Positions 63,029 through 64,000 of a DNA stretch of 64,000 bases are shown here, in pieces. Numbering within the stretch: the first letter of the stretch is position 1; every line of letters begins with the position of its first letter. Position numbers and translations under genes: made by a program. The stretch is taken from positions 62,001-126,000 of the forward strand of contig DASZAY010000010.1 in NCBI GenBank assembly GCA_035944555.1. The letters are read 5' to 3'. The notes under the pieces were generated by a model. It saw only the letters and a list, made by a program, of their open reading frames with translations, searched no databases and was not told the origin of the DNA. Source of the DNA: CADCWK01 sp035944555. Lineage in GTDB: Bacteria; Chloroflexota; Chloroflexia; Thermomicrobiales; UBA6265.

Positions 63029-64000
63029 TCAGTCATCGTCCGACGTCGTGGCCGCGAGCCCTTCCGTACAGAACAGGACGACCGTGAGCCCGGTTCGGGG
63101 ACTGTGGGTCATCGTCTCGACCAAGGCGGGGTTCCCGAGGAGTTCGCGGACGCCGGCGAGCGATGCGGCACCGCTCGGCCCGGCCGCGACGCCGGCCGTG
63201 GCCAGGTCCCGCATCGCCACCCGTGCAGCGTCGTCAGTGACGGCAACCGCGGCGTCCAGCCCATCGCGAACGACCGGCCAGGCCAGGCTCGAGGGCGTTC
63301 CACAGTTCAGGCCGTTCATGACCGTGCCCGGCGTCGGGACGGTCGTCGCCTGCCCGGCGCGGACGGACGCGAGCACGCAGGCGGCAGTCACTGGCTCAAC
63401 GGCGAGCACGGCGGTCCGGGTGCCGTGCGGTGCCCGTCGGTAGTGCGTGACCGCCGCCTGCAGCAATGACCCGACGCCGGTCGGGATGGCGACGATGTCC
63501 GCCATCGCTCCGGCCGCCGCGAGGCGGTCGTCGACCTCCCGGAGCAGCGTCGCGTACCCCTCGACGATCCAGGCGGGGATCCGCTCGTAGCCCGGCCAGG
63601 CGGTGTCCTGCACCAGCAGGCGATCCTCCCGCTCTCGCGCTATCTCCGCGGCGTGCGCGACGGCGTCGTCGTAGGTCGCGTCCAGCTCGATCACCGCGGC
63701 GCCTTCGCTACGGATCGCGGCGACCGTCACGGCGGGCAGCCCGGCCGGCACGACGACGGTGGAGGGCAACCCGACCAGCGCCGCCATTCTCGCCAGCGCC
63801 CGGCCATGGTTGCCGTCGGTCGCGGTCACGAGCGTGACTGGAGGCTGGGTACCGGCCGCGGTCTGGATGGTCTCCAGCGTCAGCTCACCCTTCAGCCCGT
63901 ACCGGTCTCCCAACGCCCGCACGACCGCCCACGACACCCCGAGGACCTTGAACGCGGGCAGACCAAAGCGGGCCGACTCGTCCTTGGCGAACACCCTGGC
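63029..64000 (-). CDS. PLP-dependent diaminopropionate ammonia-lyase-like enzyme (5' partial)
   Basis: Tryptophan-synthase-beta-fold PLP enzyme; 323 residues are visible and the frame is open to the window end, so the N-terminus is missing. The PLP Lys is in LPAFKVLGVS, the phosphate-binding loop in TDGNHGRALARMA, and the Gly-rich loop in PTGVGSLLQA. The sequence is of the diaminopropionate ammonia-lyase (YgeX/DpaL) group by pattern, but threonine/serine dehydratase-like specificity cannot be ruled out. It lies upstream of the regulator-MFS unit on the same strand, 155 nt from that regulator's start. Confidence 0.82.
   Translation of the reverse strand, partial: ARVFAKDESARFGLPAFKVLGVSWAVVRALGDRYGLKGELTLETIQTAAGTQPPVTLVTATDGNHGRALARMAALVGLPSTVVVPAGLPAVTVAAIRSEGAAVIELDATYDDAVAHAAEIAREREDRLLVQDTAWPGYERIPAWIVEGYATLLREVDDRLAAAGAMADIVAIPTGVGSLLQAAVTHYRRAPHGTRTAVLAVEPVTAACVLASVRAGQATTVPTPGTVMNGLNCGTPSSLAWPVVRDGLDAAVAVTDDAARVAMRDLATAGVAAGPSGAASLAGVRELLGNPALVETMTHSPRTGLTVVLFCTEGLAATTSDDD

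Overview
The window is a GC-rich bacterial chromosomal segment, apparently about two thirds G+C or more, densely packed with genes on both strands. It has no rRNA, tRNA, CRISPR array, phage or insertion sequence that I could recognise. Gene content suggests Chloroflexota, most likely a Thermomicrobia-type bacterium: an R3H/AAA SpoIIIAA-like protein, a thymidylate kinase followed by a cyclic-di-AMP receptor, ECF41-type sigma factor, OmpR-type two-component system, double-GNAT proteins, DppDF-type transport ATPases, and several GTG or leaderless starts. This placement is an inference from content and not from a marker gene.

Layout. 1-3.6 kb: the end of a riboflavin operon (ribD-ribE-ribBA-ribH; its start lies before the window). 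3.6-6.8 kb: a nonsense-interrupted flavin oxidase-like gene, an enolase-superfamily dehydratase and a mannose-6-phosphate isomerase. 6.9-12.7 kb: a minus-strand run with a zinc-type binding protein, an unknown protein, an MFS exporter, the magnesium transporter MgtE with a long leader and small upstream gene, and ComB. 12.9-17.2 kb (+): LysS, an FAD amine/amino-acid oxidase, a Tat-exported sortase-like protein. 17.1-22.7 kb (-): sensor kinase, response regulator, HtrA protease behind four 11-bp operator repeats, and a MocR regulator divergent from xylulokinase. 24.4-31.0 kb (-): a zinc-ribbon membrane protein, a very large nuclease-helicase fusion and the GDP-mannose enzyme ManC, the last two translationally coupled.

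31.2-36.5 kb (-): c-di-AMP receptor, thymidylate kinase, R3H/AAA protein, GNAT-like protein and RecR. 36.8-41 kb: AlkZ-like glycosylase and FtsK. 41.5-45.9 kb (+): two small DUF2795-like genes, a strong terminator, then three tandem paralogous double-GNAT genes. 46-50.3 kb: a decayed SDR gene, a small membrane protein and topoisomerase I. 50.6-54.5 kb: a VOC protein divergent from an ECF41-like sigma factor with its own candidate promoter, then a short UvrA paralogue. 54.5-57.4 kb: DprA, a nonsense-interrupted VOC gene and an HpcH/HpaI aldolase. 57.5-64 kb: orphan DppD-DppF ATPases, two small membrane proteins sharing a C-terminal tail, a Nudix hydrolase, an ArsR-type regulator coupled to an MFS exporter, and a PLP ammonia-lyase that runs off the window.

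Themes. Genome maintenance genes are numerous (nuclease-helicase, RecR, AlkZ-like, FtsK, TopA, UvrA-like, DprA). Three genes for small redox or detoxification enzymes are broken (TAA, frameshift plus lost catalytic Tyr, TAG). The parts I rate as most likely to hold new biology are the nuclease-helicase fusion, the triple double-GNAT array, the paired tail-sharing membrane proteins and the operator repeats in front of htrA.
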